Part shown: piece by piece, positions 44,624 to 52,230 of the stretch
How the letters are laid out: each line of letters opens with the position of its first letter
Position numbering within the stretch: the stretch's first letter is position 1
NCBI RefSeq assembly: GCF_965222285.1
Contig: NZ_OZ244942.1
Location: 62,001 to 126,000, forward strand
From: Tepidicaulis sp002389665
GTDB lineage: Bacteria > Pseudomonadota > Alphaproteobacteria > Parvibaculales > Parvibaculaceae
Reading direction: 5' to 3'
Length of the DNA stretch: 64,000 bases
Program-made: the position numbers and the translations under genes
The notes under the pieces: generated by a model
What the model was told of the DNA's origin: nothing
The model's input: only the letters and a program-made list of their open reading frames with translations
The model's database searches: none

Positions 44624-44668
44624 TGGCGCACCCGATAGGATTCGAACCTATGACCTCTGCCTTCGGAG
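44624..44668 (-). other. attL: 3' fragment of a tRNA-Arg(CCG) gene at the element boundary
   Basis: On the minus strand the sequence reads from the anticodon loop (CTCCGAA) through the anticodon 3' stem GGCAG, variable loop, T-arm (TTCGAAT loop) to the acceptor strand CGGGTGC, G and CCA. The expected 5' half (acceptor GCACCCG, D-arm, stem CTGCC) is absent; unrelated sequence begins at 44669. This is what is left at one junction when an element integrates in the 3' part of a tRNA gene. An integrase gene begins 184 bp away. The intact, rebuilt tRNA should lie at the other junction, beyond the window. Confidence 0.85.
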
Positions 44669-44694
44669 CAATTTGGGCTGACTATCCGAATTGC
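44668..44694. repeat. Inverted repeat abutting the attachment core
   Basis: GCAATTTGG and CCGAATTGC (8 of 9 matching) flank a 9-bp centre immediately inside the element next to the tRNA fragment. It could be a recombination-directionality or integrase arm site. Confidence 0.4.
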
Positions 44695-44793
44695 ACGCTA
44701 GGACACGCCATGGCACGATACACCACTGAAACTAATAGACAATTCAGTTTCTCACGCCGAAATTCATATCCGAAGCTTCGCTCTGACTTTCCT

Positions 44794-44830
44794 CCTGCTG
44801 CTTCCGTGGTGCTTCCGCGGAAACAGCAGG
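44794..44830 (+). promoter_or_regulatory. Hairpin just upstream of the integrase gene
   Basis: CCTGCTG-c-TTCCG, an 11-nt loop, CGGAA-a-CAGCAGG: 12 paired bases with one mismatch. It ends 22 bp before the integrase ATG, just ahead of the ribosome site GAAGGAGG. No T-run follows, so an RNA structure limiting integrase translation or blocking readthrough from the chromosome is more likely than a simple terminator. Confidence 0.5.
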
Positions 44831-44852
44831 TTCACGAAGGAGGCATCGCATA

Positions 44853-46208
44853 ATGGCCAAGCTGACGAAGCGCGTCGTGGACGCGGCAGCAGTCCGTGAG
44901 AAGGACTATTTCATCTGGGACGACGAACTGCCAGGTTTCGGCCTACGCGTGTTCGCATCCGGCAAGCGCAGCTACCTGATCCAGTATCGGGCTGCGGGTC
45001 GAACCCGTCGCTACACCATCGGGCTTCACGGAATCTGGACCGCAGAAACCGCGCGCCAAGAAGCCAAGGTGCAACTCGGTCGCGTAGCACAGGGTGACAA
45101 CCCTTCAGAAGAACGCCTGCTCGACCATCAGGCGCTCACCGTGAAGGAGCTGTGCGCCATGTATCTGAAGGATCTCGACGCTGGTCTTATCCTTGGGAAA
45201 GGCGGTCGGCCGAAAAAGACGACCACCATCATCACCGACACTGGTCGAATTCACCGACACATCACGCCCCTCATCGGCAACAGGCGCGTCAAAGATCTCA
45301 CGAAAACCGACATCACCAAGGTCATGAAGGACATTATGGCGGGCAAGACCGCTGTGTCTGTCAAAACCAAAAAACTGCGTGGCAAGGCCGTCGTCACGGG
45401 CGGCGCCGGCACCGCCACACGAACGATCGGGCTTTTGGGCGGAATCTTCACCTATGCAATGGAAGCCGGGATCATAACGACCAATCCGGCACATGGCATC
45501 CGCAAGCCAAAGGACAATGTTCGTGACCGACGGTTGACGGAAGCCGAGTACAGGATTCTGGGGGAGATACTTCGCGCAGCAGCCGAGAACCCAAAATTCA
45601 CAATGACGGTCGATGTAATTCGTCAGATTGCGCTTACCGGATGTCGGCGAAGTGAAATTATCGGGCTCATGTGGCGCGAGGCCGACACCGACGCGAGCTG
45701 CCTGCGCCTGACAGACAGCAAGGAAGGTGCGTCCGTTCGCCCGGTCGGGCTTGCCGTCGTCGAATATCTGGAGGAGCGTCGAAAGACGGCGACGGGATCG
45801 TACGTCTTTCCCGGCCAGGACGAGGACAATGCATTTGGCAGCTTCCCCAACCATTGGAAACAGATTTTCAGAACCTCTCAGCTCGCCGATGTAACCCCGC
45901 ACGTCCTCCGTCACAGCTTCGCGAGTATCGCCAATGACCTTGGGTTTACCGAGGTCACAATTGCCGCATTGGTTGGCCACTCCAAAGGAACCGTTACGAG
46001 CAAATATATCCATACTCTCGATACAGCCCTGATCATGGCTGCCGACACAATTTCTGGCTACATTCAGGGACTACTTGATGGGATTGAATTCAAGCAAACC
46101 GCCTATGCGCTTGATCGGGATTCCAGAAAAACTGCTCTCGCACTCTTCCTCCGCAATGCCGCGGGAGACGATGCGCTGAAGCCTGAAGGCCATCAACTCG
46201 CCGCTTGA
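44853..46208 (+). CDS. Tyrosine recombinase integrase of the integrative element
   Basis: 451 residues. An N-terminal DUF4102 arm-binding-like domain (about 1-85; DELPGFGLRVFASGKRSYL) is followed by a core-binding SAM-like domain (about 95-215) and the catalytic domain. Catalytic residues are Arg265 (TGCRRSE), Lys290, His350 and Arg353 (HVLRH), His376 (LVGHSKG) and nucleophile Tyr385 (KYIH). All are present, so it should be active. DUF4102 integrases typically use tRNA genes, in agreement with the adjacent tRNA-Arg fragment. It points into the element. Confidence 0.96.
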   Translation: MAKLTKRVVDAAAVREKDYFIWDDELPGFGLRVFASGKRSYLIQYRAAGRTRRYTIGLHGIWTAETARQEAKVQLGRVAQGDNPSEERLLDHQALTVKELCAMYLKDLDAGLILGKGGRPKKTTTIITDTGRIHRHITPLIGNRRVKDLTKTDITKVMKDIMAGKTAVSVKTKKLRGKAVVTGGAGTATRTIGLLGGIFTYAMEAGIITTNPAHGIRKPKDNVRDRRLTEAEYRILGEILRAAAENPKFTMTVDVIRQIALTGCRRSEIIGLMWREADTDASCLRLTDSKEGASVRPVGLAVVEYLEERRKTATGSYVFPGQDEDNAFGSFPNHWKQIFRTSQLADVTPHVLRHSFASIANDLGFTEVTIAALVGHSKGTVTSKYIHTLDTALIMAADTISGYIQGLLDGIEFKQTAYALDRDSRKTALALFLRNAAGDDALKPEGHQLAA

Positions 46209-46234
46209 AGGCATAGAATACGAGAGGACATCAC

Positions 46235-46300
46235 GGGGAAAGCCTTCCCCTGAGGCCGAGCCTTGGTCTCGGCCTACCCCTTCTGCGGGGAAACCCCGCA
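46235..46300 (+). repeat. Three consecutive perfect hairpins downstream of the integrase
   Basis: GGGGAA/TTCCCC (46235-46250), GGCCGAG/CTCGGCC (46254-46274) and TGCGGGG/CCCCGCA (46284-46300), each with a 3-7 nt loop. They fill the space between the integrase stop and the leader of the ArdC gene. None has a T-run, so their role (insulation, RNA stability, replication or protein binding) is open. Confidence 0.55.
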
Positions 46301-46310
46301 ACGCCCCCTT

Positions 46311-46386
46311 CAGAGTGAGAGTGCGGACGGATTTTCCGTGACGGGTTGAGGGCTGGAGGAGAGGCTTCCGGCACCCGTCGCGGAGA
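46311..46386 (+). promoter_or_regulatory. Structured 5' leader motif, copy A (ahead of ardC-like gene)
   Basis: A purine box (CAGAGTGAGAGTGCGG) is followed by a small hairpin (ACGGA/TCCGT). The outer stem is GACGGG (46340-46345) with CCCGTC (46374-46379). The inner stem is GCTGG (46352-46356) with CCGGC (46368-46372) around a purine-rich 11-nt loop containing GAGAGGCT. GGAG follows the outer stem and precedes the ATG at 46395. Confidence 0.65.
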
Positions 46387-46394
46387 TCATCCCG

Positions 46395-47357
46395 ATGGCC
46401 AGACAGGGTCGTAACCTCGCGGAAGGTGGCGCGCGCAGCAACCTTTACGACGACATCACCAACAAGATCATCGCCGAGCTGGAGCAAGGGCGGTTGCCAT
46501 GGGTCCAGCCTTGGGGTGCGTCGCCTGATACCGCCCCGCTGGGCCTGCCGAGAAATGCTTCAACCGGCCGGTCCTATTCCGGCATCAATATTCTCATCCT
46601 CTGGGGGGCTGTCATCCAGCATGGTTTCCCCGCTCAGGCGTGGCTGACGTTCCGCCAGGCGCTTTCGCTTGGCGGCAATGTCAGGAAGGGCGAGCGTGGC
46701 ACGACTGTCGTTTATGCCGACCGTTTCACCCCCGAGGACGAGAAGCGCCGTGCCCGCGAAACGGGTGAGGATGCGCATGCCATTCCGTTCCTGAAGCGGT
46801 TCACGGTCTTTAACGCCGCGCAATGCGATGGCCTACCCGATGAGATCACGGCAGTCGCGCCGCCACCGCCGCCGGGCCTTATCGAACCTCAGGTCGAGGC
46901 GCTGATCCGGGCCACCGGCATTGACTTCCGTATTGGCGGCAATCGCGCCTTCTATATGCCGTCGCTCGACTATGTGCAGGTGCCGCCTCCGCAAGCCTAT
47001 TTCGAGCCGATCAACTGGCACAGGACGGCCCTGCATGAGCTGGGGCACGCCAGCGGCCATCACAGCCGCCTCAACCGCGATCTGACCGGCTCGTTTGGCT
47101 CGAAAAAATACGCCTTCGAGGAAATGATTGCCGAACAGACCGCGGCCTTCAGTTGCGCCGCGCTCGGGATCATGCCGACCGTCCGCCATGCCGATTACAT
47201 CGGGTCGTGGCTGGAGGTCATGCGCGAGGATTCCCGCGCGATTGTCCGCGCGGCCTCGCAGGCCAGCAAGGCGGCGGACTGGCTGCTGTCGCATCAGCTT
47301 GCCGAAGACACCGGGGAGTCGGATGCGAGCGAAACCGACCGGAGGGCGGCGGCATGA
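46395..47357 (+). CDS. ardC: ArdC-like antirestriction protein (ssDNA-binding domain plus zincin metallopeptidase)
   Basis: 320 residues. The N-terminal ArdC_N domain (about 15-145; LYDDITNKIIAELEQGRLPWVQPW and RKGERGTTVVYAD are typical) binds single-stranded DNA. The C-terminal zincin-like domain has the HExxH motif at His214-His218 (HELGHASGH). ArdC of plasmid pSa protects incoming single-stranded DNA during conjugation. It is the first gene of the element's rightward cluster and overlaps the DUF2958 gene by 4 bp. Its mRNA leader is copy A of the repeated motif. Confidence 0.92.
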   Translation: MARQGRNLAEGGARSNLYDDITNKIIAELEQGRLPWVQPWGASPDTAPLGLPRNASTGRSYSGINILILWGAVIQHGFPAQAWLTFRQALSLGGNVRKGERGTTVVYADRFTPEDEKRRARETGEDAHAIPFLKRFTVFNAAQCDGLPDEITAVAPPPPPGLIEPQVEALIRATGIDFRIGGNRAFYMPSLDYVQVPPPQAYFEPINWHRTALHELGHASGHHSRLNRDLTGSFGSKKYAFEEMIAEQTAAFSCAALGIMPTVRHADYIGSWLEVMREDSRAIVRAASQASKAADWLLSHQLAEDTGESDASETDRRAAA

Positions 47358-47749
47358 TCCTCCTGACAGGCGCACAGCACGACCGCCTGCTGGCCAATGG
47401 TCACCAGCGCGATCAAGATCACATCCCGGTCGTGAAGTTCTTCAATCCCCTCGGTGAAGGCGTCTGGCTCGCTACCGAGCTGGATGAGGATGGCGACATC
47501 ATGTTCGGCCTGGCGGATCTCGGCCATCCCGAACTGGGTTCGTGGAGCCTTGGCGAGATGCAGTCAGTCCGGCTGCCCTTCGGCATGGTCATCGAGCGCG
47601 ATCTGCTGTTCACCGGCGATTTCCCGATCTCGGTCTGGGCCGAGGCCGCCCGTGAGACCGGCAGCATCCGCGCCGCCGAGCGTCTGCTCTACCGCGTCGG
47701 CGCGAGCTTTTCCTGTACATCCGCCGATACAGAAAACCGGAGTGCCTGA
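47354..47749 (+). CDS. DUF2958 protein
   Basis: 131 residues. The N-terminal LLTGAQHDRLLANGHQRDQDH followed by VVKFFNP, ATELDEDGDIMFGLADLG and PELGSWSLGEM matches DUF2958, a small family carried by alphaproteobacterial plasmids and integrative elements. The start ATG overlaps the ArdC stop (ATGA), so the two are co-translated. Function unknown; constant partnership with ArdC suggests an early role in transfer or anti-defence. Confidence 0.88.
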   Translation: MILLTGAQHDRLLANGHQRDQDHIPVVKFFNPLGEGVWLATELDEDGDIMFGLADLGHPELGSWSLGEMQSVRLPFGMVIERDLLFTGDFPISVWAEAARETGSIRAAERLLYRVGASFSCTSADTENRSA

Positions 47750-47788
47750 TTTCCGGGTTTCAGGTTCTGCGGCTGGCGTCGCTCTCTT

Positions 47789-47865
47789 CAGAGGAAGAGG
47801 GCGGCGCTTCGCTTCGTGACGGGCTGATAGCCGGAGAGAGAGGCTCACCGGCGTCCGTCATGGAG
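47789..47865 (+). promoter_or_regulatory. Structured 5' leader motif, copy B (ahead of the ParB-like gene)
   Basis: The purine box CAGAGGAAGAGGGCGG comes first. The outer stem is TGACGG (47817-47822) with CCGTCA (47855-47860). The inner stem is GCCGG (47830-47834) with CCGGC (47848-47852) around the 13-nt loop AGAGAGAGGCTCA. GGAG stands at 47862-47865, nine bases before ATG 47874. Confidence 0.7.
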
Positions 47866-47873
47866 TAACTGAC

Positions 47874-50012
47874 ATGGCCACTGCCGTTCAGAAGATCACC
47901 CTGTCGTCCTCGCGCGACATTCCTTTCAACAAGCTGGTCCTCAGCCAGTTCAACGTCCGGCGCGTCAAGGCTGGCATCTCGGTCGAGGAACTGGCCGAGT
48001 CTATCGCCCGTCGCGGCCTGATCCAGTCCCTGCATGTCCGCCCGGTCGTGGATGCCGAGGGCAAGGAAACCGGCATGTTCGAGGTGCCCGCCGGCGGTCG
48101 CCGTTTCCGGGCGCTGGAACTGCTGGTCAAGCAAAAGCGCCTCGCCAAAACCGCGCCGATCCCCTGCGTCGTGTCGGAAGCCAGCGCCGATGTGCTGATC
48201 GACGAGGTATCGCTCGCCGAGAACATCGAGCGCGCACCGCTGCATCCGCTCGACCAGTTCCGCGCCTTCCGGGCCATGCGCGAAAAGGGCATGACCGAGG
48301 AAGCCATCGCCGCCGCCTTCTTCGTCGATGCCAAGGTGGTGAAACAGCGCCTGCGTCTGGTTTCCGTCTCACCGGCCTTGCTCGACGTCTATGCCGAGGA
48401 TGGCATGACGCTGGAACAGCTCATGGCCTTCAGCGTCAGTTCTGACCATGCCCGGCAGGAGCAGGTCTGGGAAGCGATCAAGGATGGCTGGCAGAAAGAA
48501 CCCTACCACATCCGCCGCCTGCTGACAGAAACCACGGTCCGCGCCGCCGACAAGCGGGCGGTTTTTGTCGGTATTGCCGCCTATGAGGAGGCTGGCGGTT
48601 GCGTGCTGCGCGATCTCTTCCAGCAGGACGATGGCGGCTGGCTGCAAGATCCGGTGCTGCTCGACCGGCTGGTGGGCGAAAAGCTGAGGGCCGAGGCCGA
48701 GGCCATCGCCGCCGAGGGCTGGAAATGGATCGAAGTCGCCATCACCTTTCCCTATGGTCACGACCATGGCCTTCGCCAGATTGTCGGCACGACGGTCGAT
48801 CTGACCGAAGATGAACGCGCCACCCGCGAGGCATTGCGCGACGAATATGAGCGGCTTGAAGCGGAATATGGCGAGGCCGACGAACTGCCGGACGAGATCG
48901 ACGCCCGCCTCGGTGAGATCGAACAGGCGCTGGAAACCTTCGAGCGCCGTCCGATGACCTTCGAGCCGGACCAGATCAGCATGGCGGGTGTCTTCATCAG
49001 CATCGACGCCGATGGCGCATTGCTGATCGAGCGCGGCTATGTTCGCGCCGAAGATGAAACGCCTGCGGAACCGGAAGCTGAAATCGTTGACCCGGAAACC
49101 GGCGAGGTGATCCAGCGGGCAGAACCGGAGGTAAGCCGCATGGGTGCAGTTATCACGCTGGGCGGCCAGACGGTCGAAACTGAGGAGGAAGACGAGGCCG
49201 ACACCATCAAGCCGCTGCCCGATCGCCTGGTCAGCGAGCTGACCGCGCATCGGACGCTGGCGCTGCGGGATGCGGTGGCAGTAAACCCGCATGTCGCTAT
49301 GACGGCACTGCTGCACAGGCTGGTCATGGATTGCTTCATGCCGCATTCCAGCAAGGGATGCCTCGAAGCCCAGGTCCGGGAGGTTCATCTGCCCGCTCAG
49401 GCCGAGGATCTGCGCGATAGCGCTTCGGCCAAGGCCATCGCTGACCGCCACGAACGCTGGGGCGATCATGTCCCGGCAGACGATGCCGCCCTCTGGGATT
49501 GGCTGACCGATCTGGACGACGGTTCGCGCATGGATCTGCTCGCCCATTGCGTCAGCTTCGGTGTCAACGCGCTCTATGAAAAGCCCAACCCTTACAGCGG
49601 CGCGGGCGTTAGTCAGCACGGGCTGGACATCCGCCTGTCGCAGGCTGACCGGCTCGCCCGTTCGACCGACCTTGACATGGTAGCCGTGGGCTGGCGGCCG
49701 ACGGTTGGCAATTATCTCGGTCGCGTGACCAAGCCCCGTATCCTTGAAGCCGTGCGCGAAGGGGCCGGTGATCGGGCCGCCGATCTGATCGGGCACCTGA
49801 AGAAGGGAGACATGGCCAAGGAAGCCGAACGCCTCCTGGCGGAATCCGGCTGGCTGCCCGAGCCGCTGCGCATGGTGGATGACGGAATCGGGACCGATCC
49901 GGCAGCGGGCACTGACGTAGAAGCCGACGATCTGCCCGATTTCCTCTCCGGCGATAGCGAGGACGACCCGGCTGACGACGAGGAAGAACAGCACATGGTC
50001 GCTGCTGAATAG
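47874..50012 (+). CDS. Large ParB/RepB/Spo0J-like DNA-binding protein of the element
   Basis: 712 residues. The ParB N-terminal CTPase domain (about 12-125) includes NKLVLSQFNVRR, VPAGGRRFRALE (the GxRR box) and the SLAENIERAPLHPLDQFRAF segment. A helix-turn-helix region follows (MTEEAIAAAFFVDAKVVKQRLRL). The remaining about 500 residues have acidic coiled stretches (about 315-350) and a conserved C-terminal domain, ending in a strongly acidic tail. This long form is typical of alphaproteobacterial plasmids and integrative elements, where no ParA accompanies it, as here. Role in partition or transcription control is unproven. Confidence 0.9.
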   Translation: MATAVQKITLSSSRDIPFNKLVLSQFNVRRVKAGISVEELAESIARRGLIQSLHVRPVVDAEGKETGMFEVPAGGRRFRALELLVKQKRLAKTAPIPCVVSEASADVLIDEVSLAENIERAPLHPLDQFRAFRAMREKGMTEEAIAAAFFVDAKVVKQRLRLVSVSPALLDVYAEDGMTLEQLMAFSVSSDHARQEQVWEAIKDGWQKEPYHIRRLLTETTVRAADKRAVFVGIAAYEEAGGCVLRDLFQQDDGGWLQDPVLLDRLVGEKLRAEAEAIAAEGWKWIEVAITFPYGHDHGLRQIVGTTVDLTEDERATREALRDEYERLEAEYGEADELPDEIDARLGEIEQALETFERRPMTFEPDQISMAGVFISIDADGALLIERGYVRAEDETPAEPEAEIVDPETGEVIQRAEPEVSRMGAVITLGGQTVETEEEDEADTIKPLPDRLVSELTAHRTLALRDAVAVNPHVAMTALLHRLVMDCFMPHSSKGCLEAQVREVHLPAQAEDLRDSASAKAIADRHERWGDHVPADDAALWDWLTDLDDGSRMDLLAHCVSFGVNALYEKPNPYSGAGVSQHGLDIRLSQADRLARSTDLDMVAVGWRPTVGNYLGRVTKPRILEAVREGAGDRAADLIGHLKKGDMAKEAERLLAESGWLPEPLRMVDDGIGTDPAAGTDVEADDLPDFLSGDSEDDPADDEEEQHMVAAE

Positions 50013-50067
50013 TTCTCAGGCGGGGTGGCTTCGGCTGCCCCGTTTGCACCCTCCGTTTCCGCAACGC

Positions 50068-50093
50068 GCCCGGTCCTTGTGATCGGGCTTTTT
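50068..50093 (+). terminator. Terminator/attenuator ahead of the small gene at 50109
   Basis: GCCCGGTC, loop CTTGT, GATCGGGC (one G-U pair), then TTTTT. It lies after the ParB-like gene but only 16 bp before the next ATG, so it may attenuate that gene as well as end the upstream one. Confidence 0.75.
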
Positions 50094-50108
50094 CATTGGA
50101 GCGCTTCC

Positions 50109-50414
50109 ATGCCCGCCATCATCGACGTCGATCAAATCTTTCTTGAGGATCGCGAACATTCCCCATCGGAGCGCACCCTGCCCTGGGAGGAAAGCCGCGA
50201 CGGCATGACCGTTGTTGTGGAGCCAAAGCCCCATTGGGCCGAAGACATGCGCGTCTTCCGGCTCGATTCCCGTGAATATTGCCGCTACGCCGACTGGACG
50301 GCTCATGGCGCTCGTGCCCGTTTCTTCGGTCATGTCGACACATCAGGCGACGATCTGATGATGAAGGCCCGCGTTATGATCGCGCGTGAGATCGCCGATG
50401 GGCTTTGGACCTGA
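50109..50414 (+). CDS. Hypothetical protein of the element backbone
   Basis: 101 residues, acidic, no membrane segment or recognised motif. Starts MPAIIDVDQIFLEDREH and ends in an amphipathic helix (MMKARVMIAREIADGLW). GGAG stands seven bases before the ATG. Codon use matches its neighbours. I do not recognise the family. Confidence 0.7.
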   Translation: MPAIIDVDQIFLEDREHSPSERTLPWEESRDGMTVVVEPKPHWAEDMRVFRLDSREYCRYADWTAHGARARFFGHVDTSGDDLMMKARVMIAREIADGLWT

Positions 50415-50836
50415 AGACTCGATCGCGGGGTGTCGGGCCGTGAGGATGATAGCTGTTCACCCCACAGGTCCACCTCCAGCTTCACCACAAAACCCGGCCA
50501 TCCCTGCACATGGGCAAGCGACGGCCATTTCCAGCCTGATGGGAACACGATCCTGATGCCCGCATGGCGGCAAGGCTGGCGCGGCAGAGCATCTGCGGGC
50601 GGGTATCCGGCATCCTGTCAGATGCAAAGCACCACCCCCGCTTCCATTCGCAAACCTTGGTCCGATCCGTCTCTTTGACAATCAACCCGTAAAGGGTCGG
50701 CTTACGCGAGCGTGCCGCCCTCGGGGATTCGGAAAAAGTCCGAACGCCCGAGGGTGATTGCAGATCCGGTCAGACACTTCGGGCGCCTGTCGCGCGGGGG
50801 ATGGTCCCCCGCCTCCAAAGACAGGAGCCGGAACCC
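50415..50836. other. 422-bp non-coding stretch with strong hairpins
   Basis: No plausible gene is seen on either strand. It holds two marked stem-loops: 50718-50754 (CCCTCGGG and TTCGGA paired with TCCGAA and CCCGAGGG around a 5-nt A-rich loop, one 2x2 internal loop) and 50794-50812 (GCGGGGGA-TGG-TCCCCCGC). Both lie in the likely 5' leader of the next small gene. Confidence 0.55.
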
Positions 50837-51001
50837 ATGTCCTATGCAGATGCCACCGCCTTCGCCGCCAGCCTCGCCGCCACGCTGATGGTCGAGATCG
50901 TCGTGTTCCAGGCCGGGGACGGCACCCACGCCGCTTGTCCCGCCGCCGAGTTCGACGGCGACGACGACATGGTGAAGCTGGAGCTGGATCCTTGGGGGTA
51001 A
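50837..51001 (+). CDS. Small hypothetical protein
   Basis: 54 residues, acidic towards the C-terminus (EFDGDDDMVKLELDPWG). GGAG lies nine bases upstream of the ATG. The frame is short and supported mainly by the ribosome site, position among co-directed backbone genes and sensible composition. Immediately after the stop is a small GGCGC/GCGCC hairpin. Family not recognised. Confidence 0.5.
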   Translation: MSYADATAFAASLAATLMVEIVVFQAGDGTHAACPAAEFDGDDDMVKLELDPWG

Positions 51002-51112
51002 GGCGCGACCGCGCCTCATCCCCGACGGCCTGGCCGCGACAAGCCCGCGACCGGGCCTTCAGCGCGTCGCGATGGTTGCCCATCGCCGACGGCGGAACCG
51101 GGCTGCCCCGGT

Positions 51113-51191
51113 CAGAGAGGAAGAGTGCGGGCCGTTCGGCCGTGACGGGTTGAGGGTCGGAGAGAGAGGCTCACCGGCGCCCGTCATGGAG
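51113..51191 (+). promoter_or_regulatory. Structured 5' leader motif, copy C (ahead of the gene at 51200)
   Basis: The purine box CAGAGAGGAAGAGTGCGG comes first, then a GGCC-GTTC-GGCC hairpin. The outer stem is TGACGGG (51143-51149) with CCCGTCA (51180-51186). The inner stem is GTCGG (51156-51160) with CCGGC (51174-51178) around AGAGAGAGGCTCA, the same loop as copy B. GGAG stands at 51188-51191, eight bases before ATG 51200. Confidence 0.7.
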
Positions 51192-51199
51192 TGATCCCG

Positions 51200-51748
51200 A
51201 TGACCTTTGTCCGTTCCGTAACCTTCCGTTCCATCGGTCAGATTTTGGCTGCCGATGTTCTGCCCGCGCTTTATCGGTCGCAAAAGCTGCCGTTGCGCAT
51301 CTCATGCCTCGGCGCGGCCAGCTATGACGCCAGTGACGCGGCGAACAGCTTTGACCGCGTGATCCCGCTTGGGGAATGCCCATCACTGGAAGAGGCCATA
51401 CAGACCGCAGCCTTGCGCGTGGCGCGCGGTAATATTTGCACGGGGCCGGACAGCTTCCCGTATTTTCAACCGCGCATCATGCTCATTCAGGACCGAGATC
51501 AGCGCCTGGTCCTCGCCGGCGAAATCCGCGCCGGCATTATCCTCTGGCAACAGCCAGTCGCGTCCGATGCCGAGGCACGCAGGATCGTGACCGAGGCCAG
51601 CCGCCTGCGCGGTATGGCGTTCCGGGCTTCGGACCCCGGCGATGCGAGACGGCTGCGTTACCGCGCCGCTGCGCTGGAGGCCCGATTGGTCGATCCCTTC
51701 TGGCGCGAAACCTCGGCCGATCTGCTCCGCCTGCCGCAGGCCGCCTGA
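51200..51748 (+). CDS. Hypothetical protein of the element backbone
   Basis: 182 residues, no recognised domain. Opens MTFVRSVTFRSIGQILAADV and has a C-terminal helical region rich in Arg/Ala (EARRIVTEASRLRGM, RYRAAALEARLVD). No signal peptide or membrane segment. Its leader is copy C of the repeated motif, so it is expected to share control with the ArdC and ParB-like genes. The next gene starts 65 bp downstream. Confidence 0.7.
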   Translation: MTFVRSVTFRSIGQILAADVLPALYRSQKLPLRISCLGAASYDASDAANSFDRVIPLGECPSLEEAIQTAALRVARGNICTGPDSFPYFQPRIMLIQDRDQRLVLAGEIRAGIILWQQPVASDAEARRIVTEASRLRGMAFRASDPGDARRLRYRAAALEARLVDPFWRETSADLLRLPQAA

Positions 51749-51813
51749 GCTTCACCCATTCCATCCCATTCGGCTCGGCCATACGCCGGGCCATGTCATG
51801 TCCGGAGACCGTC

Positions 51814-52230
51814 ATGGCCGATTATTACACGCACTTTTCCTGCCTGCTTGACGTGGGCACCCCCGAAAACGCCGCCCGCGCGCTTGATCTCTACAACGCT
51901 CTGGCGGATGACAATGCCGTTGAGGATCCGCCTTCAGATGGCTTCCTGCTCTCCATCCAGCCAGAACATGGCAGCACGCAACTCTGGATGCGCGATGATG
52001 TCACCGGCGATCCCGAGCATGTCGTTCAGTTTGTCAAACGCTGCGCTGCCGAATTTGGCCTCAGCGGATTATGGGGTTTCCAGTACGCAAACAGCTGCTC
52101 GAAACCGCGCATCGACGGATTTGGTGGTGGGGCGCATGTCCTTGATCTCGCCACCGGCGAGACAGTGGACTGGATCTATACCGATGGCTGGCTTTCCTCG
52201 GTTCTGGAAGGGAGAGACCCCTATGCCTGA
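51814..52230 (+). CDS. Hypothetical protein of the element backbone
   Basis: 138 residues, acidic, mixed alpha/beta. Starts MADYYTHFSCLLDVGTPENAARAL and contains LWGFQYANSCSKPRIDGFGGGAHVLDL near the end. GGAG stands six bases before the ATG. The stop overlaps the next gene by 8 bp, so the two are probably co-translated. I do not recognise a characterised family. Confidence 0.7.
   Translation: MADYYTHFSCLLDVGTPENAARALDLYNALADDNAVEDPPSDGFLLSIQPEHGSTQLWMRDDVTGDPEHVVQFVKRCAAEFGLSGLWGFQYANSCSKPRIDGFGGGAHVLDLATGETVDWIYTDGWLSSVLEGRDPYA

Noticed and set aside
44624..44700. Complete tRNA gene at the element boundary
   Set aside because: The sequence needed for the anticodon 5' stem, D-arm and acceptor 5' strand is absent after 44668, so only a 3' fragment is present.
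48369..49994. 541-codon open frame antisense to the ParB-like gene
   Set aside because: Shadow of the coding strand; the ParB motifs on the plus strand are unmistakable.
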